Part shown: piece by piece, positions 1-11,995 of the stretch
How the letters are laid out: every line of letters starts with the position of its first letter
Position numbering within the stretch: the first letter of the stretch is position 1
Notes under the pieces: generated by a model
What the model saw: only the letters and a program-made list of their open reading frames with translations
Databases searched by the model: none
What the model was told of the DNA's origin: nothing
NCBI GenBank assembly: GCA_011009095.1
Contig: VTPC01002314.1
Coordinates: 32,617-96,616, forward strand
DNA: 64,000 bases
From: Ignelater luminosus
Lineage: Eukaryota > Arthropoda > Insecta > Coleoptera > Elateridae
Reading direction: 5' to 3'
Position numbers and translations under genes: made by a program

Positions 1-2511
1 TGGGTGAAATAATTTATGTTTGATTGCCTTGTGCAAATTTTGATGTCGATATCTTGAAGAATAGGCAAAATAAGGGAAGTTATTCTGATGAATGTCGCAT
101 CCGTTATAGTGCACAGGTGGAAGAATAAGACCAGAATTAGTAAAGAATCAATTAAATGAATAACATTTTTATCAGATGATTTCATTATTATGAGAATGAT
201 CATGTTGGATGTGTAACACGGGCGCTAATGAGAACAAACAAGGATGTGGTTTTCCTCAATAATAGATGAGTAAATACGCGTGTATTACAGGAAACCATTC
301 AAAAAGAAGATTAAACGTTTCCAGTTTCTTCAAAATCTAATAATAAAATTATCTGGCTTACCGAATTGTTTCGCGTTTGTTTTTCTATTCAATTTATTGT
401 TTGTGTCTTAAGCTGCATTTTTTCAATATTAAAAATATATATGTATGTACTGATTGTGCGTAGGGGTTAATTAAAACAATTGATGGTATATTATAAATTT
501 TGCTTTGTTTATAACTGCAAACTATTTGATTTGTAAAATCTCAGTGTATCTTAAAAAGCAAGTCTTCACGTAAAATCGAAATCTCATTTCAGACTTATTA
601 GTTGCTAGGGAGAATATTTCGAATACATAACTATACTTGACATTATATAATAAAAGAGAAGGGTTGATGCTGACAAGACAGGAATTCCACACTCACCCTC
701 TTTACGTCTACACAACAATAAACATCAATTTCCTTCCATACTACATATGAAATGCGGAGAACAAAAATGGATTGTTACAAAAGAGTGGTCATTCCCACGG
801 TGCAGCCTGTTCTTCCGAAACAGTGCAACGAACCAACCCTTCCGGATATACAAAGCAAAGTAAAACATAGCGGCGGGGCAACGCACCACTAACTAAAAAC
901 ACTCGCACGTCGTGTCCTGTTTTCAATCAGTGACACCCCTTTAGTTTTATCTAGTGTAAATGGTACTTGATTTAAATTTACTGCTCTTTAATGAGGACAC
1001 TTGATAGGCGAAGGGTGAGAAATAAATATGGAACAACTCCTCGTCAAGTCAAGAGGCTAACACGAAAGAGGAATCCTCGAAAGCCAGCAGTGCCGTATAA
1101 TGAGTTTGTCAGGTGAAATTTCTCGTGGGTTTCTCCAGTAATTTGTATGGAAAAAGAGAAGGAAATTGTAAATCTCAGTTTTGCGGTTAATTAGATGAAA
1201 TCATCATAAAAGAATATTTCCGGTTGAGGTTTTATATTATGATGTTTTAATCTTAAGGGAGTCGATACACACAACAAACAACGAAAGTGAAATAGGCTGG
1301 CACTAACCGACACCGATTATTGAACAAGAAATTTTATATAGAGAAACATTGTAATTTTTCGAGATCACTATAATAAATGATAAGCGAGATTGCCGTTCTC
1401 ATTAATCTAAATTATTCTCTAGACAAAAGAAAATACGTATATTGTTAAAAATTATTCATCTACGCTTAATTAAAATGTAAATAGTACTACGTTAAAAGTC
1501 AGGAGGCTTCTATTTTAAAATGACCTTACATGGTCATAAAATCACGCAACAAAAAATTGGTTCCAAGTAAATATTTTGTTATTATCAAATTAATATTTAT
1601 TTTAATTGCTTACAGCACATATTATAATATAATAGTTTAGTTAGTGATTAGTGATTATTATTAGTAAACCCAAATACTGCAAATTAAAATTCTTAGTTTA
1701 CTATATCAAGTTAATTATTTACACAAGTAGTTATCATAATTGTTTATAACTTTCTGTCACGAAATCTGATACGTATACGGAGTCTACTATAGCAGTTTGT
1801 TCCTTTTATTTAAAAAGAAAGAAAAAAAATGAGGTTTTAATAATAATAAACTACCACAAAGTGATAAACAATTTCACTTTCTGTATACTGGGTGTAATAC
1901 AAGCTAATACAATGTATAAACAGAAATTAAACCAAAATCCGCTCTCTACGATAGCCATTTGGGAAAATAAAGCTCGTGGATTTTCTTCAATTTTTTTCTT
2001 TTGCTTCTAGCCTGTCCAATACTTCTTTCTAGTTTTTTTTAATGTTTATTAATGATATTAAATAGTTTAGCAGCAGTTGTTTGTATATTTTTGCCTTTTA
2101 TTTATTTATTTTATTTTAAATAAATAGTTGTTATTCTTTTTCTATTTGTTATTATTTTTCTTTTTTCTTTTTTGGTTCTTTATTTTTATTTGTGGAATTT
2201 CTTTTGTGTTTGTTTTGTTTGAAACAAATAGTAATTGTTTGAAGAATAGAGGTTCAGATTTAAAAAGAAGTTGAAATCGACGTGACGATTTTATACCTAG
2301 TATGGTGCTGCTGGTGGCAGAGATGGAAGCTGAAGCTTCTGGGTTAACTGAGTAGACTGGAACACTAGTTTCGACTGAAGTTCGATGCTGCAGGAGCTGA
2401 TTCCTCTTCTGATTGCTACCTGTTCGGCTGAGTGAGCTGGGGTCAATAGCGAGTTTGTTGATCCGGGTCTTCTTTTATTGACCCGGGATGGAAATCTACG
2501 AAATGTAATCC
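1..2511. other. AT-rich non-coding DNA, no gene recognised
   Basis: No reading frame here resembles a known protein. Around 680-1130 the sequence is less AT-rich than its surroundings and could be regulatory or an untranslated exon, but nothing proves that. From about 2000 to 2240 it is dominated by T-rich and TTTA-type low-complexity sequence. It ends at the TA dinucleotide used as target by the mariner element. Confidence 0.6.
2463..2486. repeat. Short perfect hairpin (7-bp GC-rich stem)
   Basis: CCGGGTC (2463-2469) is followed after ten bases by its reverse complement GACCCGG (2480-2486). The stem is unusually GC-rich for this region and lies about 27 bp left of the mariner insertion. It may belong to an older repeat into which mariner jumped; no function can be assigned. 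Confidence 0.5.
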
Positions 2512-2513
2512 TA

Positions 2514-3810
2514 TACGAGGGTGGTCTGAAAAGTTTCCGACCTCAACGTGAAGATGGCAGCACTCGTAAATAAAAGCTACTGAATTTCGTTGTTCATCTG
2601 TTGACAGTTACTCACCAAAGTTTCAGCCATTTTGGACGCGCAGTTTTTATGTAACAGTCGTTTGAGTGAGTTGATGTGAGTTCTTTTGTGAAAATGGACA
2701 AAATCGAGTATCGAACTGTCATTAAATATTTGTTTTGAAAGGCAATACGCCTTCGCAAATAAAAGATGAGTTGGATTCTGCGTATGGGGACTCTGCACCA
2801 TCATTTACCACAGTGAAATTTTGGGCTGCTGAATTTAAACGTGGCCGTAAGAGCTTGGGAGACGATGAACGTTCGGGACGTCCAAAAACTGCAACTACCG
2901 ACGAAAACATCGCCAAAGTTCACCAAATGGTGCTAGACGACCGCCGAATTAAAGTGAGAGAGATAGCAGAGGTTATGAACATGTCAAAAGAACGTGTTTG
3001 TCACATATTAAATCAACATTTAGGCATGAGAAAGCTATCCGCGCGTTGGGTGCCGCGTTTGCTCACGTTAGACCAAAAACGTGTTCGAATGAATATTTCC
3101 AACGCTCTTTTGACGCAGTTTAGCCGAAATAAATCCGAGTTTTGGCCCCCATTAATTACTGTACATGAAACTTGGATACACCATTATACGCCCGAAACAG
3201 AAATACAGTCCAAACAGTGGACTGCAAAGGGAGAACCGGCTCCAAAAAAAAGCAAAAACTGTTTTTTCGGCTGGGAAAGTGATGGCGACTGTTTTTTGGG
3301 ATAGTCATGGAGTTATTTTAATCGATTATCTTCAAAAAGGAAAAACCATTACAGGAGCATACTATGCATCATTACTTGACAATCTGAAGGCAGAACTTGC
3401 GAAAAAACGGCCACATTTGCAGAAAAAGAAAATCCTGTTTCACCAAGACAACGCACCGTCTCACACCTCAGCGGTTGCCACGTCGAAAATCCACGAATTA
3501 CGGTTTGAACTGCTTGACCATTCGCCTTACTCACCAGATCTAGCCCCAAGCGACTTCTTTTTGTTCCCTCATCTAAAAATTGCGCTCGGAGGACAAAGAT
3601 TTTCGTCAAATGAAGAGGCAATCACCTTCGTGAACAATTATTTTGCAGAGAAAAATGCCGAGTACTATTTGGACGGGTTACAGAGATGGGAGCATCGCTG
3701 GGAGAAGTGTGTAGAGTTACAAGGAGACTATGTTGAAAAATAAAAAAAAATTTTCAGAAAAAATGTCTTGTATCTTGGTTAGGTCGGAAACTTTTCAGAC
3801 CACCCTCGTA
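2514..3810 (+). mobile_element. Full-length mariner (Tc1/mariner) DNA transposon, non-autonomous by decay
   Basis: A 1297-bp element has perfect 30-bp terminal inverted repeats at 2514-2543 and 3781-3810, beginning TACGAGGGTGGTCTGAAAAG. It is flanked by the TA target duplication typical of the superfamily (2512-2513 and 3811-3812). The single internal gene is a mariner transposase with the D34D spacing, broken by two frameshifts and one catalytic substitution (see the pseudogene). The intact ends could in principle be mobilised by a related transposase supplied elsewhere; that is inference. The subfamily was not determined. Confidence 0.95.
2694..3743 (+). pseudogene. Mariner transposase, frameshifted and missing a catalytic Asp
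   Basis: Family role: binds the inverted repeats and cuts and pastes the element in the nucleus. The natural ATG is at 2694; the frame reads 14 codons to a TGA at 2736-2738. The transposase continues in the neighbouring frame from 2735, which fits loss of one base in the T run near 2733-2736. The N-terminal part has a helix-turn-helix-like region and the family WVPRLL motif (about 3047-3064). A second shift lies at the A8 run around 3243-3250, after which the protein continues to TAA at 3741-3743. The DDE/D triad is only partly present. The first acidic position, normally Asp before ETWIHHY, is His (CAT, 3164-3166). The second Asp (3447, in HQDNAPSH) and third Asp (3552, in LAPSDFF) are retained with 34 residues between them. 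The YSPDLAPSDFFLFPHLK signature is complete. Several independent lesions mean no activity is expected. Confidence 0.93.
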
Positions 3811-3812
3811 TA

Positions 3813-6800
3813 ATGACATTCTAACCCAATTGTTATTGTTTATTACAACAGTAGAGCACTTTATAGAGAGCAGAGTATTTTCAAACTTTTCGGCAGCTTT
3901 AGTATTAATTAGTAAAAGAGATCTTTACTATCACAAAAATATTGAAGATTAATCGGATTGCAAAACGCAAATTGTTATTTGTGTGTTCTTACTAAGCGGG
4001 TTGCATTTTTAAACTTCGTCTTTCTCTGTTATTGTTGATTTTCGCTTGTTTTCTGTTATAACTCACAGAAAGCTGGTTCTATATTTTCCAAATCGCAGTA
4101 AGAGATGCAAGATGTTCTATTTAAAGAAATCTAGGGGAATGATGATTTGCGTTTCTTAATTACCCTAATAATAAAATGAAGGACGAACTTTTGTAAAAAT
4201 AAAACACTAAAATCATACATTGTGTATTTGCTTGTTGAAATCATCCAGAAAGAGTACTGTGTCTGCAATCACTATTGAAAGGAAAATAGTTTATTTCGCC
4301 GGCTGCAGGAAAACACAGATCTGCTGTCTCCATAATAAATCACTCACTGCAGTTTTGTCTTTTTTCTACATCCCTTTGAAGCAGTTGAATTTTGCTGTTT
4401 TGCAAAAGGAGATCAAGGCCAAAGTTTTTGATATCGATACTAAGTTTCTTAGAATGTTGGTCTTGGATTTTGTTTATAACCAAATGACAAGCCCAAAATT
4501 AAATTTTATAATGATATTCCGACCAATTCTGATTTTGCAATTTATGTACAATGCATTTGGTAGGAATTATAAATCAAAATGTTAGCATCTTTGAACTGTA
4601 CGTTTCTGATTGTGAAAACATCTTTAATGTATAGGAAAAGACGCCTTGGTTTTGTTATTCGCTTTTTGGAATTCTCTTGAATATACATGATGTTCAAGAA
4701 TTTCCAATGCTGAAATCACCATTAAACCAGAAATATTATGAACTTTTATCTTCAATACGTACTCTATCTTTTATTTTCATTTTTTTTTAGTTTTTCTTAT
4801 TTGTTTAAACAAACTTGAAAATCAAACCTTTTTCAAAACCCGTTTTCGACTTGTTTTACATTTATTAACAACTAACATGCACAAGCCAGGTCTCGAACGA
4901 GCTGCTCCAAGCTTTCTTGTTCCAGGATTCGAGACTAAACAAGTCAAACGCCATAGAAATCCACAGTTACCAGCACAGTCGAGTTCATCACATTTACATA
5001 AATGCGGAGGAGTTTGAATTAAAAATTAAAGTTACAAAATTAGTTTCCGCACTGTTTTATTTAAGAGAGTACTCACATACTGATTGTTTTGTGCATATTA
5101 TCATTTACCTTGTTGTGCTGTTGTTTGTTGTTGTAAATAAATATGTTTGTTACACCTAATTGTCTATATACGTTTTCATTTTTTTTTTCACTTCTAACTC
5201 ATGCCCAAAACCACCAACTAAAGCTTAGCTCGGTAAGTATATCACTTTTAATTTTTATAACGGTCTTTTAATGCCCTTGAATGAAATGAAGGCTAATTTT
5301 GCAATTTTAATTCATAATGGAATCACACAAAATAAATTGTTATAGCAGAATAACTTACTTGGTTTGTTCTCGGAATCTAGGCTATTCTGATTTTTGAATA
5401 CTGTGAAATTGTTCTTCATCTGACAATAATTTTTAAGTGTTTAATTGCAGGGTTAAAAAAATCTCATTGGGGTGTTCCGGGACACTAATGTCCGCCATTA
5501 GTTGTTGCTTCTCTGACATAATCTTCTCCATATCATTGCGTGCAAAACGAGCACTCTTTCTATTCTTTTCGTTTCGACTTTTCCATGGTTGAAATTTCCA
5601 GATCGAAACATGTTATATATGTGCTTGGGCATTATGTTCGAAAACAATGGCGTATCTTCGTGGACTAAACTTGGAATCCTTTAATAAACTGAATGTCGGG
5701 AAACATTTTCCTTTAACAAATTGGATTCTTAAGCTTTTTTTGCAGTGCAGTGCAACGATTAAATTCTATTTCTACACTAATGACTATTTATTCGGTTATG
5801 ATGTGAGACGACTAAAACTGCAAGTTACTACGAAGTTACAAAACAAGTAAGCTCATTAACAGTTGATTATTGGAAAGTGTCAACAAACAAATTACTTTCA
5901 CTACCAATTCATCTTGAATTTTTGTTTTAAATTGTTAATAATGAAAGCAAAAGCAAAAACTAACCCAACTTTCCCCAAAAGTGGAGAACAATTAATTTCA
6001 TTACTCGCTCGGTTTTCTTTAATTCGGTTTAATTAAGGATTCTTAACGGAAAAGTTATTTTGTGTAATGAATCTCAGAATTTTTCTTATTTCGTTGTTTT
6101 TTTTTGGTTTGAATAAATGTGAAATGCATTGAAAATCTTGAAGTCTCTCTAATATCAAAATAGAAAAATTCCTTGTGTTTTCTCATTTACAATGCTTCTG
6201 AACGAAATAAAGCAATTTTCTTCTAGAATTCTATGTAATTCTGTTAAGACTTTTAGTATAGAAAACATTTCATCTTTCAGCATACAGTAAATTTAGACAA
6301 ATAGTTCTATAAACACAACCATAATTACTTTTATAGCCAATAAACTTTCCCATTAAAAAATATAAAATAACTTCCTGGTGATATTCGTAGTTTTTATGTA
6401 GTTGTTACATCGAAGGTTTTATTTGCTCTTCACGCTCGTTATCTACTAGATTATTACGGTAGTTGTAATTAGTCTTTATAATTATTAACTTCAAGTCACG
6501 ATTGTGTGACATTTTAACGAGAAAGTGTATTTTAAAGAAATCTGTTAGTGCCCGATTTTTGGTAGAAAATGTCTTTTAATAATTTTTAGTTACCGAAGTC
6601 AGTCACGCTCTGTCTGAGAACTAGCAATAAAATCGCAATTAGATAACCTACAAAACAGATAATCTTAAAGCCCATGTTATCATAGACATAGTAAATTTTT
6701 GTTATAATTTACAATTTTTCCCATGCACTCTTGCATGACCACACCTGCTATATGGTTAAGTAGTCGGAACTCTAAGCAAGTTTTACTGAATATGCGTATT

Positions 6801-7693
6801 TATATGAGTAGATTTCCTCCTTTGCCTTGATTACGTTATATATTCGTTTAATTCTCTTTTGTCAGATTTTATCAAACGTGGAAGTATCATATTAGCAAAA
6901 ATTTACATTAGAAATCTCTAAGTAAGTAACTTTTTAAATAACATTATTTTATATTTATGTAATTAGGTAATTTAGTATAAATTTTCTTGATTACTATTAA
7001 AGGTTTCTTAACCCCGTTTTCTACATTATAACAATTAACAGTTCCTTAAGTGAAATTAGTTTTAAGTAACTCTATAAATGTAGAACGAGACGTCTTCATG
7101 TCATTCAATATCTTTATGTAATAAAAATAATTGATTCTAGACAACTTCGATCTACTCTTTCCAATTTTCTATTTTCTTGGATTGTCAGGCAAAGTGGAAT
7201 TTTTAAATACATGAAGCCTTCAGTTATTGGGCAAAAAGTGGCAGTTCAGAGAAGTTTTTTTAATCACTGTTTGATTTGAAGAAAATAACATCAAGAATCG
7301 ACTACTCAAAACTCAACTCAAAATGCAGATTATTGCATATAGTTCTAGTGGAATACCTAGCAAACGTTTATACCTGGCGCGAGAAAAACCGTATTTATAA
7401 AAAAATACCAGCCAATAAAGTTCATGGATGAACTAAGGTTAGTAGTCAAGTTGAAAACTTTAAATCAAAGAATAATTGAAGATTTATGAGGAGACATAAT
7501 TGATGTAATCGAAAACACAATGCCATACTGAACCAGACAATAAATTTAAGAATGTCCAAAGAAAGATTATCCTGCTAATGAGCAGTTAAGACGGTAGGTT
7601 TATCACCTCTGCTATGGTGACATTGATTAAAGACTTAAAATCTACTCAAAAAAATTTAATATAAGTGAGAATGCCTTTTTGGCAGGAATTTAC
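3813..7693. other. AT-rich non-coding DNA between the mariner and copia elements
   Basis: No coding region can be supported. The longest open frame (4220-4585, 121 codons) has no recognisable domain, is Leu/Ile/Phe/Lys-rich as expected of AT-rich DNA, and is not annotated as a gene. From about 7320 to 7690 a short stretch vaguely recalls the C-terminus of Tc1-like transposases in broken frames, but too weakly to call. Confidence 0.5.
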
Positions 7694-7698
7694 AGGAC

Positions 7699-7906
7699 TG
7701 TTGGAAATGCAGAAAAATATTATATTTAAGTATTTGTTAGTTTTTAAAAATAGACCACACGGTCATTAAAATCTCCGTCGCTTTGCTTGTAATTTTATTG
7801 CTTTTGCAGTCAGTCAGTTCTGTACATGCAAAGAGGAAGGACCTCTTTACTTATTTTCTATTAACAATAAACGTTTAACACACTTTTGCATTTTATTATT
7901 TCAACA
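7699..7906 (+). repeat. 5' long terminal repeat of the copia element
   Basis: This 208-bp repeat starts TGTTG and ends CAACA, the short inverted termini expected of copia LTRs. It differs from the 3' copy (11996-12203) at four substitutions: A/G in the ATATTATATTT stretch, T/G and G/A near CAGTCAGTC, and C/T in the GGACCTCTTT stretch. It should carry the element's promoter; I cannot pick a start site with confidence. Confidence 0.95.
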
Positions 7907-7921
7907 GGTTATGGGCCCAGT
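7907..7921 (+). promoter_or_regulatory. Primer-binding site for an initiator tRNA-Met half molecule
   Basis: GGTTATGGGCCCAGT directly abuts the 5' LTR. It is complementary to the anticodon stem-loop of initiator tRNA-Met, whose CAU anticodon pairs with the ATG in the site, not to the tRNA 3' end. The same arrangement is known for Drosophila copia, which primes reverse transcription from a 5' half fragment of that tRNA. It implies that minus-strand DNA synthesis starts at this site. Confidence 0.85.
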
Positions 7922-7946
7922 ATACGTAGGACACTGAAAAGTTAAA

Positions 7947-8052
7947 GACGCGTTCGATCGTGTATTGCGTATATTTAAAATCGCGTTCAAGTCGTATAAT
8001 TCTTTGTGCAATAGTGTGTTTAAAACAAAAAAGACGCGTTCGAGTCGTATAA
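7947..8052 (+). repeat. Three imperfect copies of a GACGCGTTCGAGTCGTATAA-type motif in the copia leader
   Basis: Related GCGTTCRA(G)TCGTRTA-like copies sit at 7947-7964, 7980-7999 and 8033-8052, between the primer site and the gag start. The CG-rich motif stands out from the AT-rich context. Leader repeats in other LTR elements can be enhancer or packaging sequences; here this is only a possibility. Confidence 0.6.
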
Positions 8053-8075
8053 ATATAATATACTGAGTGTTAATA

Positions 8076-11000
8076 ATGGCTACAACGAAATCTGAAACTG
8101 CCAATGTTCCCAAATTTGACGGCTCAAATTTTCAACTTTGGAAATTTAGTGTAACAATTTTGTTGAAGGCAGAGAAGCTTCTAACCATCGTAAATGGAAA
8201 AGATACTGAACCGGAAGACAAGAAGTCGTCGGAATGAACAGCATGGGACACGAAGAACAACAGAGCTCAAGTTATTCTGTTAACCACAATTAACCAAGAA
8301 CAAATGCAACATTTGTTAAATTGTGAAAATGCTGCACAGATGTGGACAAGGCTCATGTCTATACACGAGCAGAAGACCGAAGTTTCTAAAGAACTACTGT
8401 GACAGAAATTTTATGAATACAGAATGTCTGAAAACGCAAAAATAGCAGAGCACATTTCAGCTATCGAATTGCTAGTAAAACAACTCAAAGATGTAGATGA
8501 AAACATTAGCAACAGCGCTATTTGTTCTGAAGTAATTAATAGCTTGCCGTCGAAATATAATGCATTTCGAACAGCGTGGGATTCCGTTTCCAGTGAGTAT
8601 CAAACCTTTGAGAACCTCACAGCAAGATTATTAAAAGAAGAATTAAGAATCACGAATGAAGATACTGAAACGTCTCGACTTGCTCTAGAAGTTAAAGCTT
8701 TACAAAGTAAGTTAGAAGCCGCTAGCTTCAAGAAAAGCAAGAATATTAAGGAATTGAAGAAAACCACTAGTTGTAATTACTGCAAACAGAAAGGTCACTG
8801 GTCACGTGAATGCAGGAAGAGAATAGCCGATGCAAGTGGATCGTTCAGTGGTAATTCCGCCTATATGTATTCAGCAAGTTCTGATGTAAAACCAACTGAA
8901 CGGATTTGTGATTCAGGTGCAAGCATGCATATGACCTGTCATAAGGAATGATTTTCAAAACTAGAACCACTTGATGAACCCATACATGTCAAGATTGCAA
9001 ATGATAAAGTGATAGCTGCAGAAGGAAGTGGAATCATTGAAATTCAAGCCCTTACTGACGATCAATGGCAAAACCGAACAATGTATAATGTCCTATACAT
9101 TCCAGAACTCAGCCGAAGCTTGTTTTCAGTGGGAATAATGACAGACAGAAATTTTACTCATCATTCGTATTAAAATCGTTGCGAGTTTCGCGATAGTGAC
9201 GGAAAAGTGTCGTGCGTCGGTACACGAAGCAATAATTTGTGGGTGATGAAGTTTAAAGTCAAGAGTGCACCAGAATGCAACCTAAGCAACAAAAGCTCTA
9301 TGAAATTGTGGCATGATCGGCTTGGTCATATTAATTGCAACACAATTAAGAATATGGTTAAGAACTTCAATATCGATTCTAACGAAGAATTCTTCTGTGA
9401 ACCGTGTCAACTGGGTAAGCAAGCTAGAAAATCACATAAGAGTTTAGTCAGGAACAGATCTGAAAAGCCAGGAAAAATGATTCACACGGACGTGTGCGGA
9501 CCGATGAATGTCATGTCACCTGGTGGCTCCAGATACTTTGTATTATTCAAAGATGATTGTAGCTGTTACCGAAAAGTCTACTTTATGCAGCATAAATCAG
9601 ACGTCCTCGGGAAATTTAAAGAATATAAAGCACTGGTTGAAAATCAGACCTGAAACAAAATTCAAATTTTAAGAAGCGATCAAGGAAAGGGGAATATATA
9701 AACAAAAATTTCGGAGAATTCCTTAAGAGAGCAGGCATAGTACACGAAAGTTCGGCGCCGTACACCCCCCAGCAGAATGGTCGTTCCGAGCGTGAAATGA
9801 AAACAATAGTTGAGAGCGCTCGAACAATGCTCATCAATAAAAGTGTGTCTCAAGAATTGTGGCCGGAAGCAGTAAACACTGCTGTTTACATTTTGAATAG
9901 AACGGCTTCAAAACAGGTAGAAAATATGACGCCGTATGAAAAGTGGTTTGGGCGAAAACCAGAATTAAAGCACATGAGGGTCTTTGGAAGCACAGCGTAC
10001 ATGTCAATTCCTCCGCAATTTCGTAAGAAATGGGATCAGAAATCAAAGAAATTGTTATTTGTTGGATACGAAGGTCATTCAACTAATTATAGACTCTGGG
10101 ATCCTAAAAAGAGAAGAATTGAAATAAGCTGTAACGTGAACTTCAATGAAAGTGAGACATTAAAGATTGAAAAAGAAAACAATGAGCAAAGACAAGAAGA
10201 AAACACTGAAGGAGAAAATGTTGAGTATAACAGTGAAGAGGACACTGCAACATCAGAAGATCAAGTAGACGAAATTGATGATGGCCCAGATTACGAACAC
10301 CACAATTTCGATACAGAAGAAGTTGAACGAAGACAACTTCGAGACAGAGGTACGCTTCGCCGTCTAGATTATTTTGATGCGGTGGCAGCTTATTCTTCAA
10401 TTTTTGAACCGAATTCATATGAAGGCCGTGAAATGTGAAGATTCCAATAAATGGCATCGTGCAATGGATGACGAAATGAACGCACTGAAATCCAACGATA
10501 CGTGGACCTTAGTAAAGTTACCGGAAAATGCGCGGGTGATAGATAATAAATGGGTCTTTCGTGTAAAGACTGACGCGGACGGTAATCCGATACGCTACAA
10601 AGCCCGTCTTGTTGTATGCGGCTTTACGCAAGAAAAAGGTGTCGATTATCAAGAAACGTTCGCGCCGGTTGTGCGTTATGATTCGATTCGTATTCTACTT
10701 GCACTAGCTGCAGAGAAAGACTTACGAATAGCAAATTTTGATGTGCAAACCGCGTTTCTGTACGGTGATTTATCTGAGAACGTTTACATGAAACAACCAA
10801 AAGGATTCGAAAACAAGAAGAAGCTGGACCAGGTGTGTAAATTAAGCAAGAGTCTATATGGATTAAAACAGTCGCCTAGGTGTTGGAACCACAAATTTGT
10901 TTCCTTCTTGGATCAATACGAATTTAAACAATTGAAGAGTGACCAGTGCGTGTTTGTTGGCCGTTTCGTGAATTCAGAAATTTATTTGGCTATTTATGTG

Positions 11001-11927
11001 GACGATGGACTTTTAATGTCTAAGTCAAGCAGCGCAATTGATGAACTAATAAGTAAATTGCAGCAAATGTTTAAAATAACAGTGAATCGGGACAATACAA
11101 ATTTACAGTTTGTTGGACTTCAAATTGAGCAAAATATATCTGAAGGAACAATCTCTATTCATCAGCAGGCATATACTACAAAAGTGCTTGATAAATTTAA
11201 AATGACTCATGCAAAACCACTATCTGTTCTAGTTCTAGCCCCTGAAAATGGAGAGGGTAATTTGAGACAACCGTACCGCGAAGCCGTAGGGTCACTCATT
11301 TTTCTAGCCACATCCAGTCGACCCGACATTTCTTTCGCCGTAAATCAAGTGAGTCGCTATCTCAATAATTGGAGCCTCGAACACTGGCAAACTGTGAAGA
11401 GAATTTTTCGATACTTGAAGCAGACGCTCCATTATAAAGTCACGTATTCAAAAACAGGAAAAATTGAAGCTACCGGATACACCGATGCAGATTATGCCGG
11501 ATGTGTAGACACCAGGAAGTCAACTAGCGGGTACATTTTTGTCATGGCAAACGGACCTGTGACATGGAAGAGTCAAAAGCAAACGGTGGTAGCTCAGTCA
11601 ACAACGGAAGCGGAATACATCGCACTAGCTCTTGGCGTACGAGAGGCCTTGTGGTTAAGGTCTTTTCTTCAAGAATTAAGTATCGAAGCTACGACAATAA
11701 ACATCAAAGTCGATAACCAGTCAGCAATTAAACTGACTCAAGCGCAACAACTCCACAGTCGAACAAAGCATATAGATGTGAAACTACATTTTGTGCGGGA
11801 TGAATGTGAAAAGGGCAATATTTCCGTAAATTATGTGAAATCAAGTGAACAACTAGCCGATATGTTGACAAAACCGCTAACAAAAAATATCTTAAATAAT
11901 ATGCTTGAGAAATTAAACTTGTATTAG
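8076..11927 (+). pseudogene. Copia-type Gag-Pol polyprotein, interrupted by stops and frameshifts
   Basis: A single polyprotein frame starts at ATG 8076. Gag runs to a CCHC zinc knuckle (CNYCKQKGHWSREC, 8772-8813). The protease has a DSGAS motif (Asp codon at 8910). Integrase has an HHCC zinc-binding region (WHDRLGH and CEPC, about 9309-9410) and a catalytic core with acidic residues retained in HTDVCGP (Asp 9489), RSDQGKG and NGRSERE. Reverse transcriptase has FDVQTAFL, LYGLKQSPRCW and the catalytic YVDD (10995-11006). RNase H has TDADYAGC, TTEAEYIA and the terminal ADMLTKPL. Breaks: TGA at 8235, 8400, 8949 and 9651, TAA at 9171, a one-base loss in the G run at 9689-9692, and a one-base gain near 10421-10430. 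The last 500 or so codons (RT-RNase H) are uninterrupted. No functional product is expected from this copy. Confidence 0.93.
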
Positions 11928-11980
11928 ATTGTTTGTAATTTCTTTGCGTTTCTTTTGATTTTATATTGTATTGTAAAACC

Positions 11981-11995
11981 ACAAATAAGTGGGAG
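11981..11995 (+). promoter_or_regulatory. Polypurine tract of the copia element
   Basis: The purine-rich run ending AAGTGGGAG lies immediately before the 3' LTR, where LTR retrotransposons keep the primer for plus-strand DNA synthesis. Its position fits exactly, but the tract is short and interrupted by pyrimidines. Confidence 0.65.

Noticed and set aside
2077..3847. Possible solo LTR (TGTTTG...ACAACA) containing the mariner
   Set aside because: The candidate ends have no matching target duplication.
4220..4585. 121-codon open frame on the + strand
   Set aside because: No recognisable domain, composition typical of AT-rich chance frames, no splice or promoter context.
9834..10457. Minus-strand open frames (9834-10082, 10143-10457) opposite the copia integrase region
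   Set aside because: Shadows of the sense-strand polyprotein.
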